DNA of 64,000 bases. Source: Streptomyces sp. NBC_00663 (GTDB lineage Bacteria > Actinomycetota > Actinomycetes > Streptomycetales > Streptomycetaceae). The notes beneath the pieces are model-generated. The model saw only the letters and a list, made by a program, of their open reading frames with translations, did not search any database and was not told the DNA's origin. The stretch spans positions 2,170,001 through 2,234,000 of the forward strand of contig NZ_CP109027.1 in assembly GCF_036226885.1 (NCBI RefSeq). Direction: 5' to 3'. The translations under genes were made by a program, and so were the position numbers. Shown here piece by piece: positions 1-8,237 of this stretch (positions are counted from its first letter, which is position 1; every line of letters begins with the position of its first letter).

Positions 1-2175
1 TACGACGTCGTCGACCACGCGCGCGTGCGCGGCGAACTTGGCGGCGAGGAGGGACTGCGCGCGCTCGCGCGGACCGCGCGGGAGCATGGTCTGGGGCTGG
101 TGGTGGACATCGTGCCGAACCACATGGCCATGGCGCCGCGCCACAACCGGGCCCTGTGGGAGGTGCTGCGGGAGGGCCCCAAGTCCCCGTACGCGCGCTG
201 GTTCGACATCGACTGGGAGGCGCAGGGCGGTCAGGTGCTGCTGCCGGTCCTCGGCGGGCCGCTGGGCGCGCAGCTGGAGCAGCTGGTCGTCGAGGGCGAC
301 GTCCTGCGCTACTACGACCATGTCTTCCCGCTCCGCGAGGGCACGCGGGACCTGCCGCTGCCGCAGCTGCTCGACGCGCAGTGGTATCGCCTGGCCTGGT
401 GGCGGCTGGCCCGTACTGAGCTCAACTACCGGCGTTTCTTCAGCATCTCGGAGCTGATCGGGGTGCGGGTGGAGGAGCCGGAGGTGTTCGAGGCGACCCA
501 CGCCAAGATCCTCCAGCTGCTGCACGAGGGGGTGGTCGACGGGCTGCGGATCGACCATCCCGACGGTCTCGCCGACCCGGACGCGTACCTGCTGCGGCTG
601 CACGAGGCGACCGGCGGGCGCTGGACGGTCGTGGAGAAGATCCTCGCGGACGGCGAGCCGTTGCCGGCCGCCTGGCCCGTCGCGGGGACCACCGGCTATG
701 ACGCGCTGCGGCACGTGGACGGGGTGTTCACGGACCCGGCGGGGTTCGGGGAACTCCTCGGCCAGTACCGGCGGTTCGCGGCGCCGCAGACCGATCGGGG
801 CGGGCACTGGGAGGCGACGGTGCGGCGGGCTGCGTACAAGGTGCTCACGCACGAGCTGGCCGCCGAGACCGAGCGGCTCACGCGGGTGGCGGTCCGGCTG
901 TGCGCCACCTCCCCGGAGCCCGCGCTGCGCGACCGTGCGCCCTGGGCGCTGCGTACCGCGCTCCAGGAGCTGCTGGTGCGGCTGGAGGTCTACCGTCCGT
1001 ACGCCTCGGTCGACGCCGCGTCCGTCGTGACCGAGGAGGCCGCCGAGGAGGCCCGGCAGGCGTTCGTGGTCCCGGAGGAGGCGGGCGCGGTGGACGTCGT
1101 ACGGGATCTGGTGCTCGGGCGGGTGGGAGAGGGGCCGGAGCACACGGAGTTCCGGGCCCGGTTCGCGCAGACGTCGTCGGCGCTGCGCGCCAAGTCCGTG
1201 GAGGACACGGCGTTCTACCGCTATGTGCCGCTGCTGTCGGCGACCGAGGTGGGCGGGAACCCCGGCGCTCCCGCGGTGTCCCCGGAGGAGTTCCACGCCT
1301 ACTGCGCGCGCGTGCAGCGGGACTGGCCGGCGACCGGGACCGTGGTGTCCACCCATGACACCAAGCGCAGCGCGGACGTGCGGGCCGCGCTGGCGGTGCT
1401 CACGGAGTGTCCGGAGCGCTGGGCCGACGTCCTGGCCGAGGTGACCCGTACCGGTGAAGGCGTCCCGGACGCCCAGCTGGCGTGGGCGGCCTGGCAGACG
1501 GTGTTCGGGCTGGGGCCGGCGAGCGTGGAGCGGGTGCGGGGGGCGCTGCTGAAGCATGTGCGCGAGGCCGGGCTCTACACCAGCTGGACCGAGCAGGAAC
1601 CGCCCTACGAGGAGGCGGTGGCGGCCTTCGTGGCGGCGGGACCGTGCGGGGCGCCGGGCGAGCGGGTGGCGGCCTTCCGCGACGCCCTGGAGCCGTCGGT
1701 GCGGGCGAACGTGCTCGGCACGGCGCTGGTCCAGCTGACGATGCCGGGGGTGCCCGACGTCTACCAGGGCACGGAGGCCGAGTACCGGGCGCTGGTCGAC
1801 CCGGACAACCGTCGGCCCGTTGCGTTCCCGCCGGAAGAGCCCGGTGAGAAGGGGGCGTTGACCGCGGCGGCCCTGCGGCTGCGCGCCCGGCGGCCGGCCG
1901 TCTTCGGTGAATCGGCGACGTACGCGCCACTGGCCGCCGAGGGTGTGGCGGCGGCCCACTGTCTGGCGTTCGCCCGCTCCAAGGAGGTCGTCACCGCGGT
2001 CACCCGGCTGTCGCTGCGGCTGGCGGAGGCGGGCGGCTGGGGCGAGACCCGGTTGCCGCTGCCGCCCGGGCGGTGGGCCGATGTGCTCGCTCCGGAGCGG
2101 GAGTTCACGGGGCACGCACGCGTGGCGGAGCTCTTCGAGGGGCTGCCGGTGGCTCTGTTGGAGAGGGTCGGCTGA
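1..2175 (+). CDS. treY: Maltooligosyltrehalose synthase, 5'-truncated by window edge
   Basis: GH13-family intramolecular transglucosylase that turns the reducing-end alpha-1,4 bond of maltooligosaccharides into the alpha,alpha-1,1 bond of trehalose. The frame is open from base 1 (YDVVDHARVRGELGG, a TreY N-terminal block), so the true start lies upstream and about 724 codons are visible. Motifs in order are DIVPNHMA (nt 106-129), GLRIDHPDG (about 541), the VEKIL block (about 631), STHDTKRSADVRA (about 1349, a TreY hallmark) and VPDVYQGTE near the C-terminus. It works with TreZ, encoded about 4.3 kb downstream. Unusually, treY and treZ are separated here by peptidase, inhibitor and FHA genes. 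Function is confident from the motifs; the operon start cannot be seen. Confidence 0.93.
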   Translation, partial: YDVVDHARVRGELGGEEGLRALARTAREHGLGLVVDIVPNHMAMAPRHNRALWEVLREGPKSPYARWFDIDWEAQGGQVLLPVLGGPLGAQLEQLVVEGDVLRYYDHVFPLREGTRDLPLPQLLDAQWYRLAWWRLARTELNYRRFFSISELIGVRVEEPEVFEATHAKILQLLHEGVVDGLRIDHPDGLADPDAYLLRLHEATGGRWTVVEKILADGEPLPAAWPVAGTTGYDALRHVDGVFTDPAGFGELLGQYRRFAAPQTDRGGHWEATVRRAAYKVLTHELAAETERLTRVAVRLCATSPEPALRDRAPWALRTALQELLVRLEVYRPYASVDAASVVTEEAAEEARQAFVVPEEAGAVDVVRDLVLGRVGEGPEHTEFRARFAQTSSALRAKSVEDTAFYRYVPLLSATEVGGNPGAPAVSPEEFHAYCARVQRDWPATGTVVSTHDTKRSADVRAALAVLTECPERWADVLAEVTRTGEGVPDAQLAWAAWQTVFGLGPASVERVRGALLKHVREAGLYTSWTEQEPPYEEAVAAFVAAGPCGAPGERVAAFRDALEPSVRANVLGTALVQLTMPGVPDVYQGTEAEYRALVDPDNRRPVAFPPEEPGEKGALTAAALRLRARRPAVFGESATYAPLAAEGVAAAHCLAFARSKEVVTAVTRLSLRLAEAGGWGETRLPLPPGRWADVLAPEREFTGHARVAELFEGLPVALLERVG

Positions 2176-2493
2176 GAGCGGCAGGGCGTGCGCGCTTTCA
2201 GCGTGCGCCCTGGTCTCGTCCCGGCGACCGGCTCGCGCCCGCGCGTGCTCCCGGGGCCTGTTCCGGACGACCGGCGCGTGGTGACGATCGGCAGCACACG
2301 GCTCACGCCCGGGTCGGCGGCGTCCGTACCGGTGCGCGACGACGCGGTACGCGCGCGTATACGCGCGTCGTGTCGAGCGCCGGGGCCCGCGACCCCGCTC
2401 CACCGGGATCCGGGGCTCCCGTCGGCACTCACGGGCCTTCCTGTCGGCGCTCAATGCATCTGGGCGCCCCCAGGAGCCTCCCCCGGTGCGTCC

Positions 2494-2524
2494 TTGACAG
2501 TCCACGGAGACCGTGGGGTACTGC
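2494..2524 (+). promoter_or_regulatory. Candidate promoter with operator inside a 19-nt spacer
   Basis: TTGACA at 2494-2499 is followed, after 19 nt, by a weak -10 (TACTGC, 2519-2524). The spacer contains a perfect inverted repeat: CCACGG (2502-2507), AGA, CCGTGG (2511-2516). A 19-nt spacer filled by a dyad is the layout of MerR-regulated promoters, but no MerR gene is seen nearby. Transcription from here would start downstream of the upstream GTG at 2513, which supports the GTG at 2555 as start of the M14 gene. Confidence 0.35.
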
Positions 2525-2554
2525 GGATTGCGAAGCCGGGCGGATGTTTCGGGG

Positions 2555-3805
2555 GTGAGTCTCCTGCCGGAGCTGCGCTACCCCACAGAGACCGAAGTCG
2601 TCGCGTCGGCACGGGCGTTGACCGCTCATCGGCCCGCCCTGTGCACCCTGCGGCAGGTCGGCCGGTCACGGGCGGGCAGGCCCCTGCTGCTGCTGTCCGT
2701 GGGCCGGGCGGAACGTGCCGTGCTCGTCGTCGCCGGCGCCCACGCCAACGAACCCACCGGCGGCGCCACCCTTCTCGACGTCGCCGAACGGGTCATCCGG
2801 GAGCGGGAGTTGCGGGCGGACACGTCCTGGCATTTCCTGCTGTGCGCGGACCCCGACGGAGCCAGCCTGCATGTGACGCCGGCGCCGCGCAGTCTGTTCG
2901 ACTACCACCGCGGCTTCTTCCGGCCCGCGGGGCAGGAGCAGCCGGAGTGGTCGCCCGCGGTGCTGCCGCCCGACCGGCTGCCGCCCGAGACGCGTGCGCT
3001 GACCGGGGTCATCGACGAGCTGCGCCCCTACCTCCAGGTGACGCTGCACGGCACCGACCTGGGCGGCAGCTGGGTGCAGCTGACCAAGGACATACCGGGG
3101 CTCGCCGAGCCGTTCGCGAAGTCCGCGGCGGAGCTCAACATCCCGGTGGAGACAGGCGCGTCGGACGCCGCGGGCTGGCCCGCGTCCGGGCCCGGCGTGC
3201 ATGTGATGCCCTCGCCGGGTGCCGGGGCGGCGTACCCGAGCATGCCGGACGACGCCCGCAACAGCACCTGGTACCACGCTCATCGGTACGGCGGTCTGAC
3301 GGCGATCGTCGAGGTGCCGATGTGGGCGAGCGACTTGGTCGACGACCCGGTGCCGCATCCGGCTCCGGCGGTGGCGCTGCGCCGGCTGGCGGGGCGGCTG
3401 TTGCAGGACACGCTCCAGGTGGAGCGGGTGCTGGCCGACGCGCTGCCCCGGCTGCCCGGCGTCGACGGACCGCTGCTGCGGGCCGCGAAGTGGGGGCTGG
3501 AGCTGGTGCCGGGACTGGCCGCGGACTGGATGCACACGGCTCCGGCCGACAACACGCGCGCGTACGTGGGCAGTGTGGACGCGTTCGCTCGGCGGCTGCC
3601 ACTGCGGGCGGCGTCGATGCTGCTGCGGGTGCTGACGGAGCACGACGACCGTGCGGCGCCGCGGCTGGAGCGGCTCGTGGCGATGTGGAGCGAGGCCTTC
3701 GCGGAGCGGTTCCGGGCCCGCTGGGTGCCGTTGGAGCACCAGATCGAGCACCAGTCCCGCACGGTGGTGGCGGCGGCGCGGCACGCGCGCGACCGGGCCG
3801 CGTGA
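2555..3805 (+). CDS. M14-family zinc carboxypeptidase, paralogue 1
   Basis: Predicted cytoplasmic zinc peptidase of the M14 (carboxypeptidase A/succinylglutamate desuccinylase) superfamily, 416 aa. Visible zinc ligands are H63 and E66 in HANEP and H165 in LHGTDLGG; E253 in IVEVPMW is the likely general base. No signal peptide or membrane segment is seen. I chose GTG 2555 because the resulting N-terminus (VSLLPELRYP) aligns with the paralogue at 4254-5612 and lies after the candidate promoter; GTG 2513 is the alternative. The two M14 genes converge and enclose a protease-inhibitor gene. Substrate is unknown; an amide- or peptide-hydrolase role is inferred from the fold only. Confidence 0.82.
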   Translation: MSLLPELRYPTETEVVASARALTAHRPALCTLRQVGRSRAGRPLLLLSVGRAERAVLVVAGAHANEPTGGATLLDVAERVIRERELRADTSWHFLLCADPDGASLHVTPAPRSLFDYHRGFFRPAGQEQPEWSPAVLPPDRLPPETRALTGVIDELRPYLQVTLHGTDLGGSWVQLTKDIPGLAEPFAKSAAELNIPVETGASDAAGWPASGPGVHVMPSPGAGAAYPSMPDDARNSTWYHAHRYGGLTAIVEVPMWASDLVDDPVPHPAPAVALRRLAGRLLQDTLQVERVLADALPRLPGVDGPLLRAAKWGLELVPGLAADWMHTAPADNTRAYVGSVDAFARRLPLRAASMLLRVLTEHDDRAAPRLERLVAMWSEAFAERFRARWVPLEHQIEHQSRTVVAAARHARDRAA

Positions 3806-3837
3806 GCGCCGCCCGCCGCGTCACCTCGCGCGCGGGG

Positions 3838-4257
3838 TCAGCTGTCGAGGGCGAACACCGATCCCGTGCGCCCTGCCATCACACATCCGTTGGAGAAGGT
3901 CTCGGTGTACTCGACGGGCCGTCCGTTCCACTCCCCACGCGCGTGTGCGGTCACCGGGGCGTAGATCATCGAGCAGTAGCCGTCCTTCGGCGGGAGGGCC
4001 GCGATGTCGCCGTCGACCGCCGCCAGGTCCGCGCAGGCCTCGGCGGCGTGTCCGTGCCCCTGGGGCGGGTCGCACAGCAGGAGGGTGCCGCGGGTGTCGC
4101 TGGAGCGGGCGTCGCCCTTGGTGACCGTGAGGTAGAGCCAGTCGCCGGCGCGGGTGTCCCGCGCGGTCGCCTGGGCGGGGGCCGTGCCGGTGACGAGGAG
4201 GGCGGCCGCGGCGAGCAGAGCGCCCCGGGCCGCCTTCGATGCAGTGCAGTTCTTCAT
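3838..4257 (-). CDS. Subtilisin inhibitor (SSI)-family secreted protease inhibitor
   Basis: Secreted 139-aa protein with a Sec signal peptide (residues 1 to about 31, hydrophobic core GALLAAAALLV). The mature part matches the Streptomyces subtilisin-inhibitor fold: two cysteine pairs expected from the family (C62/C75 and C95/C125), the ACADLAAVDGD block, and the reactive-site loop YCSM-IYAPV with Met97 as P1 and Ile98 as P1'. SSI proteins inhibit subtilisin-like serine proteases outside the cell. The ATG (4257) overlaps the TGA of the upstream M14 gene as ATGA, and only a weak ribosome site (TGGA) precedes it, so translation is probably coupled to that peptidase. A longer form from 4293 would put 12 residues before the signal peptide and is unlikely. 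Confidence 0.88.
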   Translation of the reverse strand: MKNCTASKAARGALLAAAALLVTGTAPAQATARDTRAGDWLYLTVTKGDARSSDTRGTLLLCDPPQGHGHAAEACADLAAVDGDIAALPPKDGYCSMIYAPVTAHARGEWNGRPVEYTETFSNGCVMAGRTGSVFALDS

Positions 4258-5612
4258 TCCAGATGCATCGGCACGGCCGTCTGGGAACCCCACCCCGACT
4301 CACCCGAACGAGAGCCCACGCGCGCGTGCCGCCCGGCCGCCAGTTCGAACGCGGCCTGCACCACGCGCGCCTGGTACTCCACCTGACGGGCGACGGGGAT
4401 CCAGCGCGCCCCACAGCCGTCGAGGTAGTCGGCGCACCACATGTCGATGAGCCGGTCCAGTTCGGGCAGGACGCCGGCCGGGTCGGTGCCCGCGGCCGTG
4501 ACGAGCTGGTGCAGCAGTCCCGCCGTGCGCAGTGCGAGGCGCCGGCCGGAGATGCGCAGGGTGGCCAGATGGGCGGTGCTCAGCGGCGGCAGCGGGTGGC
4601 CGCCGTCGGCGCCGGCGACATCGGGGTCCCAGGCGTCCGCGAGACCGGGGCAGACCAGTAAATAGTCGTCCACCGGGGCGAGCAGCCGTTCCGCGTCCGG
4701 TACGGCGGCGATGTGCGGGCGGATGCGGGCGAGGAGGCGCTCCAGGAGCCCGGTGTCGTGCCGCAGCGTACGGCTGACGAGGCGCAGGACGGCGTCGACG
4801 TCGACGGGCGGGGTGCCGTCCTCGACGGCGGTCACGCCCCACATGGGGGCCTCGACGACCGCGGTCACGGTGCCGTGCCGGTAGGGGTGGAACCAGGTGG
4901 ACTCGACGGCTGCCTCGGTGATGGCCGCGGCCAGGTCGCCGCGGCGCGGGGGCGGGATGCGGTAGACGGCGGGGCCGAGACCGGGCCAGTACAGGGTGTC
5001 GTACGGGCCGAGTTCGCGCGGGATGCCGAGGCGGCCCGCGATGCGGGCGACGCGCCCGGCGAGGCCGGGCAGGTCGTGGGTGAGCTCGACGAAGCCGCCG
5101 CCGACGTCGACGCCGTGCAGGGAGCACTGGAGGAAGGGCCGCAGCTCGTCCTGGAGGTCGAGCAGGGCGCGGGTCTCGGGCAGGGTGACCGCGGCGGCGC
5201 CGTCGGGCAGCCACTCGGGCTGTTCCAGGAAGCCGGGCCTGAAGAAGTGCCGGAAGTAGCGGCCGAGGGTGTACGGGCCGTGCAGCCAGCGCTCGTTGCG
5301 GCGCAGTCCGTCGGGGTCGAGGCAGAGGAGCAGGTTCCAGGTGGCGTCGGCTGCCTCGGTGAGCGTGGGGTCGGCGAGGGCGCTCTCGGCCAGGTGCAGG
5401 ACGGTGGCGCCGCCCACGGGTTCGTTGGCGTGCGGGCCCGCGACGACGAGGGCCTGCCGGGCGCCGTGGCCCACGGAGAGCAGCCACAGGGGTGTGCCCG
5501 CGCGGGAGGTGCCGACGGGGCGGAGCCTGGCGTCGCGTGGATGGCGGGCGACGAGTGCGACGGCACGGGCGCCGAGTTCGTCGACGGACGGGTAGCGGAG
5601 GAGGGGCGTCAG
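4254..5612 (-). CDS. M14-family zinc carboxypeptidase, paralogue 2; probable CTG start; TTA codon
   Basis: Paralogue of the gene at 2555-3805, 452 aa. Zinc ligands H61, E64 (HANEP) and H166 (LHGVDVGG); likely catalytic E254 (VVEAPMW). The in-frame upstream stop is at 5643-5645, and the first ATG/GTG/TTG after it is GTG 5474. Starting there would delete 46 residues that align with the paralogue (LLRYP, the SRAGTPLWLLSVG block). A CTG at 5612 preceded by GGAGG (5619-5623, 6 nt spacing) gives a matching N-terminus (LTPLLRYP), so I place the start there. Codon 318 (4661-4659) is TTA, so translation may need the bldA tRNA. The 3' end overlaps the SSI inhibitor gene by 4 nt. No signal peptide seen. 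Confidence 0.8.
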   Translation of the reverse strand: MTPLLRYPSVDELGARAVALVARHPRDARLRPVGTSRAGTPLWLLSVGHGARQALVVAGPHANEPVGGATVLHLAESALADPTLTEAADATWNLLLCLDPDGLRRNERWLHGPYTLGRYFRHFFRPGFLEQPEWLPDGAAAVTLPETRALLDLQDELRPFLQCSLHGVDVGGGFVELTHDLPGLAGRVARIAGRLGIPRELGPYDTLYWPGLGPAVYRIPPPRRGDLAAAITEAAVESTWFHPYRHGTVTAVVEAPMWGVTAVEDGTPPVDVDAVLRLVSRTLRHDTGLLERLLARIRPHIAAVPDAERLLAPVDDYLLVCPGLADAWDPDVAGADGGHPLPPLSTAHLATLRISGRRLALRTAGLLHQLVTAAGTDPAGVLPELDRLIDMWCADYLDGCGARWIPVARQVEYQARVVQAAFELAAGRHARVGSRSGESGWGSQTAVPMHLE

Positions 5613-5618
5613 GGCACA

Positions 5619-5623
5619 CCTCC
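5619..5623 (-). promoter_or_regulatory. Shine-Dalgarno site that fixes a CTG start
   Basis: GGAGG on the minus strand, 6 nt before CTG 5612. It is the best ribosome site in the region and is followed by no other start codon in frame for 46 codons. Confidence 0.65.
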
Positions 5624-5791
5624 ACGATGTGGTGCCGTCGGTTCACCTGATGTGCATGGTGGACGTACAGTCAGTCACGACTTATGAGGTACGTCAACAC
5701 CGCGGCAGGCAAAGGGAATTGAGCGTTCTACAGCGAGCAAATCCCAGGCCAGAGCTAAGGTTCGCCTCAATCGGCACCGTCGGGATGCGGC

Positions 5792-6343
5792 TCAGTCCGC
5801 GGCGAGCCGGAACCACATCCGCCCGAAGCCGACCTGGTCGCCCTCGCGGACGACGGCCGCCCCGATGACGCGCCGTCCGTTCACCGTCGTGCCGTTGGTG
5901 GAGCCGAGGTCGCGCAGCACCCACATGCCGCCCTGGCGGCTCAGTTCGGCGTGCACGCGCGAGACCGTCTCGTGGCTCAGGCGGAGGCCGTTGGCGGGGT
6001 CGCGGCCGATGCGCAGCGGGTGACCGCCCACGGGGTGGGGCAGCAGCAGCTTGGGCAGCCGCTCGGCCTGCCAGGCGCGGCGCAGTCGCTGGGTGAAGCC
6101 GGAGACCGCCTCGACGGAGCCGAAGACCACACGGGAGAGGCGGCTCTCCGAGGGCAGGTCCGCGGTGAGCGCGGCGAGCTCGTCCGAGCGGCGGGCGGAG
6201 AGCGCGAGTTCCATCCGCCGGATGAAGGTGTCGTGCGACAGCCGTCCCATGGCGACGCCGTCGCGGAGCACCTTCAGCGCCTTGTCGCGCTCCGCGTCGG
6301 AGAGCCGCGCGGGGTACGTGTTGAACTCGAAGGACGACGTCAC
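5792..6343 (-). CDS. DUF1707 and FHA domain protein
   Basis: 183-aa protein with an N-terminal DUF1707 (SHOCT-like) domain (about residues 5-60: YPARLSDAERDKALKVLRDG, then GRLSHDTFIRRMELA) and a C-terminal forkhead-associated domain (about 105-180). The FHA part has IGRDPANGLRLSHETVSRVHAEL and LRDLGSTNGTTVNG, with the Arg, Ser, His and Asn residues that bind phosphothreonine. It likely reads a Ser/Thr-kinase signal by binding a pThr partner; no kinase gene is nearby. GTG 6343 gives the usual family N-terminus MTSSFEFNTYPARLSD; upstream codons encode Arg-rich sequence lacking family character. Target unknown. Confidence 0.85.
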   Translation of the reverse strand: MTSSFEFNTYPARLSDAERDKALKVLRDGVAMGRLSHDTFIRRMELALSARRSDELAALTADLPSESRLSRVVFGSVEAVSGFTQRLRRAWQAERLPKLLLPHPVGGHPLRIGRDPANGLRLSHETVSRVHAELSRQGGMWVLRDLGSTNGTTVNGRRVIGAAVVREGDQVGFGRMWFRLAAD

Positions 6344-6475
6344 GCTCGTGATTGTCGGGCAGTGGACGCCGGGTGTCCAGAAAACGCGGGATCGGCCGCC
6401 ACGCGCGCGAACTGATCGCGTTTGAAGCACCATGGACGGGCTACATCACGGTGAGCAGACGAAGGGGAACCGTCC

Positions 6476-8221
6476 GTGCAGTTCGAGGTGTGGGCACCGC
6501 AGGCAGACCGTGTGACGCTCCAGTGCGACGGCGCCACGCGCGCGTTGGAGCGCGATCCCGAACGCGCGGGGTGGTGGCGCGGCGAGGCCGAGGCGGCGGA
6601 CGGCAGTCGCTACGGCTTCGCGCTCGACGACGGCCCCGTGCTGCCGGACCCGCGCTCGCGGCGCCAGCCGAACGGCCCGGACGGGCTGAGCGCGGTCGTC
6701 GACCATGGGCGTCACGTGTGGCGTACGGAGTGGGCGGGGCGCCCCCTGCCGGGCGCGGTCCTGTACGAGCTGCACGTGGGCACGTACACCCGCGAGGGCA
6801 CCCTGGACGCGGCTGCGGACCGTCTTGAGCACCTGGTGGAACTGGGCGTCACCCATGTCGAGTTGATGCCGCTGTGCCCCTTCCCCGGGCGGCACGGCTG
6901 GGGTTACGAGGGCGTGTCGCTGTGGGCCGTGCACGAGCCGTACGGCGGCCCCGAGGCGCTGAAGCGGTTCGTGGACCGGGCGCACGAACTCGGGCTCGGC
7001 GTCGTCCTGGACGTCGTGCACAACCACCTGGGCCCGTCCGGCAATTACCTGCCCGCGTTCGGCCCGTACTTCACCGACACCCACCACACGCCGTGGGGTT
7101 CCGCGGTGAACCTGGACGCGCCGGGTTCCGACGAGGTGCGCGCGTATCTGACGGGCAGTGCGCTGGCGTGGCTGCGGGACTACCGGCTGGACGGGCTGCG
7201 CCTGGACGCGGTGCACGCGCTGGCGGACACGCGCGCGTGTCACTTCCTGGAGGAGCTGTCGACGGCGGTGGACGCCCTCGCCGCCGACCTGGGCCGGCCG
7301 CTCTTCCTGATCGCCGAGTCCGATCTGAACGACCCACGGCTGGTCACGTCCCGCGCGGAGGGCGGCCTCGGGCTGCACGCCCAGTGGAACGACGACTTCC
7401 ATCACTGTCTGCACACCGCGCTGACCGGCGAGTCCCAGGGCTACTACGCCGACTTCGGCAAGGCACCCCTCGCGGCGCTGGCCAAGACACTGGCCGACGG
7501 GTACTTCCACGACGGCACCTACTCCAGCTTCCGCGGGCGGCACCACGGACGCCCGCTGGACCGCAACCGCGTGGCCGCGCACCGGCTGCTCGGCTACAGC
7601 CAGACCCACGACCAGGTCGGCAACCGCGCCCAGGGCGACCGGCTTTCGGCCTCCCTCTCCCCCGGCCTGCTGGCCTGCGCCGCCGCCCTGACGCTCACCG
7701 CGCCCTTCACGCCGATGCTGTTCATGGGCGAGGAGTGGGCGGCGGGGACGCCCTGGCAGTTCTTCACCGACCACACCGACCCGGAGCTCGCCGAGGCCGT
7801 ACGGCGGGGCAGGCGGCGGGAGTTCGCGGCGCACGGCTGGGCCGAGGAGGACGTGCCCGACCCGCAGGACCCGGCGACCCGCGAGCGCTCCTGCCTGGAC
7901 TGGTCCGAGCCGCAGGACGAGCCCCACGCGCGCGTGCTCGCCTGGTACCGCCTGCTCATCGCGTTGCGCCACGAACAGCCCGACCTCACCGACCCGGACC
8001 TGGCCGACACCAAGGTGGCCTACGACGAGCGGCGGCGCTGGCTGGCCTTCCGGCGCGGTGACGTACGGGTGGCGGTGAATCTGGCCAAGGAGACCGCCGC
8101 GATCCCTCTGGGGCCCCGTCAGGCGCGTGTGCTGGCGGCGTGGGAGCCGGTGGCGGCGCCTGGGGCGGACGGCGTGCTGGAGGTGCCCGGGGAGTCGTGC
8201 GTGGTGCTGCTCCAGGAGTGA
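6476..8221 (+). CDS. treZ: Maltooligosyltrehalose trehalohydrolase
   Basis: 581-aa GH13 enzyme that releases trehalose from maltooligosyltrehalose, the step after TreY. It has an N-terminal CBM48-like domain (MQFEVWAPQADRVTLQ), then a (beta/alpha)8 barrel with VVLDVVHNHLGPSGNYL, LDGLRLDAVHAL (nucleophile Asp), IAESDLND (general acid Glu) and SQTHDQVGNRA, and a C-terminal beta domain. GTG 6476 follows GAAGGGGAA. Length is normal for the family. It starts about 130 bp from the divergent FHA gene, so the two share a control region, and its end faces the APH-like gene with only 16 bp between. Confidence 0.95.
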   Translation: MQFEVWAPQADRVTLQCDGATRALERDPERAGWWRGEAEAADGSRYGFALDDGPVLPDPRSRRQPNGPDGLSAVVDHGRHVWRTEWAGRPLPGAVLYELHVGTYTREGTLDAAADRLEHLVELGVTHVELMPLCPFPGRHGWGYEGVSLWAVHEPYGGPEALKRFVDRAHELGLGVVLDVVHNHLGPSGNYLPAFGPYFTDTHHTPWGSAVNLDAPGSDEVRAYLTGSALAWLRDYRLDGLRLDAVHALADTRACHFLEELSTAVDALAADLGRPLFLIAESDLNDPRLVTSRAEGGLGLHAQWNDDFHHCLHTALTGESQGYYADFGKAPLAALAKTLADGYFHDGTYSSFRGRHHGRPLDRNRVAAHRLLGYSQTHDQVGNRAQGDRLSASLSPGLLACAAALTLTAPFTPMLFMGEEWAAGTPWQFFTDHTDPELAEAVRRGRRREFAAHGWAEEDVPDPQDPATRERSCLDWSEPQDEPHARVLAWYRLLIALRHEQPDLTDPDLADTKVAYDERRRWLAFRRGDVRVAVNLAKETAAIPLGPRQARVLAAWEPVAAPGADGVLEVPGESCVVLLQE

Positions 8222-8237
8222 GCATCCCCGAGCGCCC

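Noticed and set aside
2352..2367. Perfect 16-bp palindrome CGCGCG-TATA-CGCGCG
   Set aside because: Alternating CG palindromes are frequent by chance in this base composition, and many ACGCGCG strings occur in genes across the first 11 kb; no regulatory context.
2188..4386. A 732-codon plus-strand open frame spanning the first M14 gene and the inhibitor gene
   Set aside because: Overlaps two well-supported genes, runs into a minus-strand gene and shows only Arg/Ala/Gly-rich composition.
5474..5476. GTG 5474 as start of the second M14 peptidase
   Set aside because: It would remove 46 residues conserved with the paralogue and has no good ribosome site; CTG 5612 fits better.
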